Origin: a virus
Virus record (IMG/VR): IMGVR_UViG_3300015263_000928
Span: 1-39,302 of that record
Strand: one strand, 5' to 3'
DNA length: 39,302 bases
This document shows positions 38,496 through 39,302 of this stretch, piece by piece (positions within the stretch are counted from its first letter, which is position 1; each line of letters starts with the position of its first letter). The translations under genes were made by a program, and so were the position numbers. Under the pieces are notes generated by a model. That model was given only the letters and a program-made list of their open reading frames with translations. It had not been told where the DNA came from and did not search any database.

Positions 38496-38821
38496 GTCGT
38501 TGGCTCCGTTTCGTTTGTCTTCGGTCGTTCTCCGAAACACTCGGCGAAATGCCTCGCCGAGGCATCGTCCTCAAGCTCGATCGAGCTGATGGCGGTCATA
38601 AGCGCCTCTCGCAGCAGTCGTATGGCGGCTGACTGGTCTGCGCCTAGGGGCGTGCATCTCGCGATCGAGGCGGCGAAGCATGCCGCCGCGGAACGCAGAA
38701 GCGTCTTGCGCTCGTCATGCCCATCGCGAGATTCGGCGGCCTCGAAATACCTGGCGTACCCGCGCCCAGGCTCGTACATCAGCCGCGCAACCCGCCTGTC
38801 TTCGTCCGTAGGTCCGTTCAT
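38492..38821 (-). CDS. Hypothetical small helical protein (109 aa)
   Basis: I chose ATG 38821 (MNGPTDEDRRVARLMYEPGR) since the longer frame runs through the 43-bp repeat. Helical and Ala-rich (LLRSAAACFAASIARC, SAAIRLLREALMTAISSIEL). The 34-bp repeat lies in its 3' third. It overlaps the next gene by ATGA. Its leader is formed by copy B of the 43-bp repeat. Confidence 0.6.
   Translation of the reverse strand: MNGPTDEDRRVARLMYEPGRGYARYFEAAESRDGHDERKTLLRSAAACFAASIARCTPLGADQSAAIRLLREALMTAISSIELEDDASARHFAECFGERPKTNETEPTT
38576..38609 (-). repeat. 34-bp direct repeat, copy B
   Basis: Exact match to 38072-38105 but read in a different frame, within the 109-aa gene. Confidence 0.9.
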
Positions 38822-38824
38822 TTT

Positions 38825-38867
38825 GCCATATTCCACGGTGTAGCGCTCGCCGGGTCTATCTTGTCCA
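38825..38867 (-). repeat. 43-bp direct repeat, copy B
   Basis: Same 43 bases as 200-242. Here it supplies the final codons and TAG stop of the join-spanning gene and the leader of the 109-aa gene. It therefore brackets the gene with its own 5' end sequence. Confidence 0.95.
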
Positions 38868-39302
38868 GTCGATGTCGATAACACCATTCAGCGGAACGTT
38901 CAGCGAACCGCTCTCGAGGCCCGGTTCCGAGCGTCGCTCTCTCCGTAGCCGTTCTGCCCGGAGGAAATGGTCAGCCTCCCCCGTGCTCTTGCATGCCCAA
39001 TTGCGCCGAGAGATCCAGTCGTCCCCGTGGGTAGACCCTGCCACGGGGAAATAGGCCTGTCTTTCCTCGTTCCAAACGAAGTCTGTAGACACAACAGCAG
39101 CGCGGGGCGCCGCAACCTCCCGCCCGCGGGGGCCTTCCGCAGCTTTACGGGATGCGGCGTCGATAACACCATTCAGCGGAACGTTCAGCGAACCGCTCTC
39201 GAGGCCCGGTTCCGAGCGTGGTGGACAGGAACATATGTGGTACCCACAGCGCGAGCATGCCGTGCGATGTTCGAGCAAGCTCGCGGCGGGGGTTTCGCCA
39301 AC
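38856..39302 (-). CDS. 3' part of the 181-aa protein spanning the circular join
   Basis: The rest of the gene that starts at 243 on the circle; bases 39159-39302 duplicate 1-144. This part holds a copy of SEPGLESGSLNVPLNGVID, a middle region with aromatic residues (STDFVWNEERQAYFPVAGST, DDWISRRNWACKS) and a second identical copy of that segment just before the stop IDWTR. Removing one repeat unit and the 224 bp between the copies would delete 285 bp (95 codons) in frame, leaving an 86-aa protein. No recognised family. Confidence 0.75.
   Translation of the reverse strand, partial: VGETPAASLLEHRTACSRCGYHICSCPPRSEPGLESGSLNVPLNGVIDAASRKAAEGPRGREVAAPRAAVVSTDFVWNEERQAYFPVAGSTHGDDWISRRNWACKSTGEADHFLRAERLRRERRSEPGLESGSLNVPLNGVIDIDWTR
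38874..38934 (-). repeat. 61-bp direct repeat, second copy
   Basis: Identical to 39159-39219 (and 1-61), 285 bp apart and in the same reading frame of the join-spanning gene, so it produces two identical 20-residue peptides in one protein. Confidence 0.95.
39159..39302. repeat. Right copy of 144-bp terminal direct repeat
   Basis: Identical to bases 1-144. Its first 61 bases also occur at 38874-38934, so this segment is present once as a terminal repeat and partly again 285 bp away. Confidence 0.95.

Noticed and set aside
1-39302. tRNA genes and CRISPR arrays
   Set aside because: I scanned for T-arm GTTCGA-type cores with matching stems and for regularly spaced repeats with unique spacers, and found none. 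The 11-bp iterons have no spacers.
38825-39302. Diversity-generating retroelement as explanation of the repeats near the join
   Set aside because: No reverse transcriptase gene is visible and the copies are exact, without adenine-specific differences.

Overview
The window is the complete or near-complete genome of a tailed bacteriophage. The first 144 bases recur exactly as the last 144, so the molecule closes into a circle of about 39.16 kb, or has terminal repeats. One gene runs across the join in a continuous frame. By eye the DNA is GC-rich, with strong AGGAGG-type ribosome sites and many ATGA/GTGA/TAATG stop-start overlaps. The virion set is a large portal, scaffold, major capsid protein, adaptor, beta-rich nozzle, three long internal or ejection-type proteins and fibres, with no tape measure, sheath or tube gene. 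This points to a short-tailed (podovirus-like) phage. The host cannot be read from the sequence; sigma70-like promoters suit a proteobacterial host, but weakly.

There are four transcription blocks. (1) A leftward late block starts near 2872, crosses the join and ends at 16434, about 25.6 kb. In order it encodes a small helical protein, two exported small proteins, a HTH plus C2H2 zinc-finger protein, the large terminase, a set of small proteins, portal, scaffold, capsid, adaptor, nozzle, internal proteins, small fibre-associated proteins, a repeat-stalk fibre and small membrane proteins. (2) A rightward accessory block (3135-6798) holds eight overlapping small genes, many with zinc-ribbon cysteine pairs. 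(3) A leftward early block (12748-6795) starts with an XRE-type repressor and continues with a lambda-O-like replication initiator, a RusA-like resolvase, an adenine methyltransferase and a row of very small membrane proteins. (4) A rightward block (12885-16216) encodes a RecT-type annealing protein and zinc-ribbon proteins.

Replication appears to depend on the host. I see no polymerase, helicase or primase. The initiator gene carries twelve 11-bp iterons in its middle, next to a 35-nt pure pyrimidine tract, the same layout as the lambda origin inside gene O. A 13-nt exact copy of the iteron lies in the divergent control region between the repressor and the recombination block, which may link replication to transcription control. 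The repressor has a good -10/-35 pair placed so close to its ATG that its message is probably leaderless.

The oddest regions are: the circular-join neighbourhood, where 61-, 43- and 34-bp direct repeats are placed in matching and non-matching reading frames; the 169-nt gap after the repressor, with a perfect 21-bp hairpin; a 30-bp perfect palindrome beside the promoter of the accessory block; and a fibre gene with about 21 copies of a 20-residue Gly/Ala repeat. I could not recognise an integrase or an endolysin.
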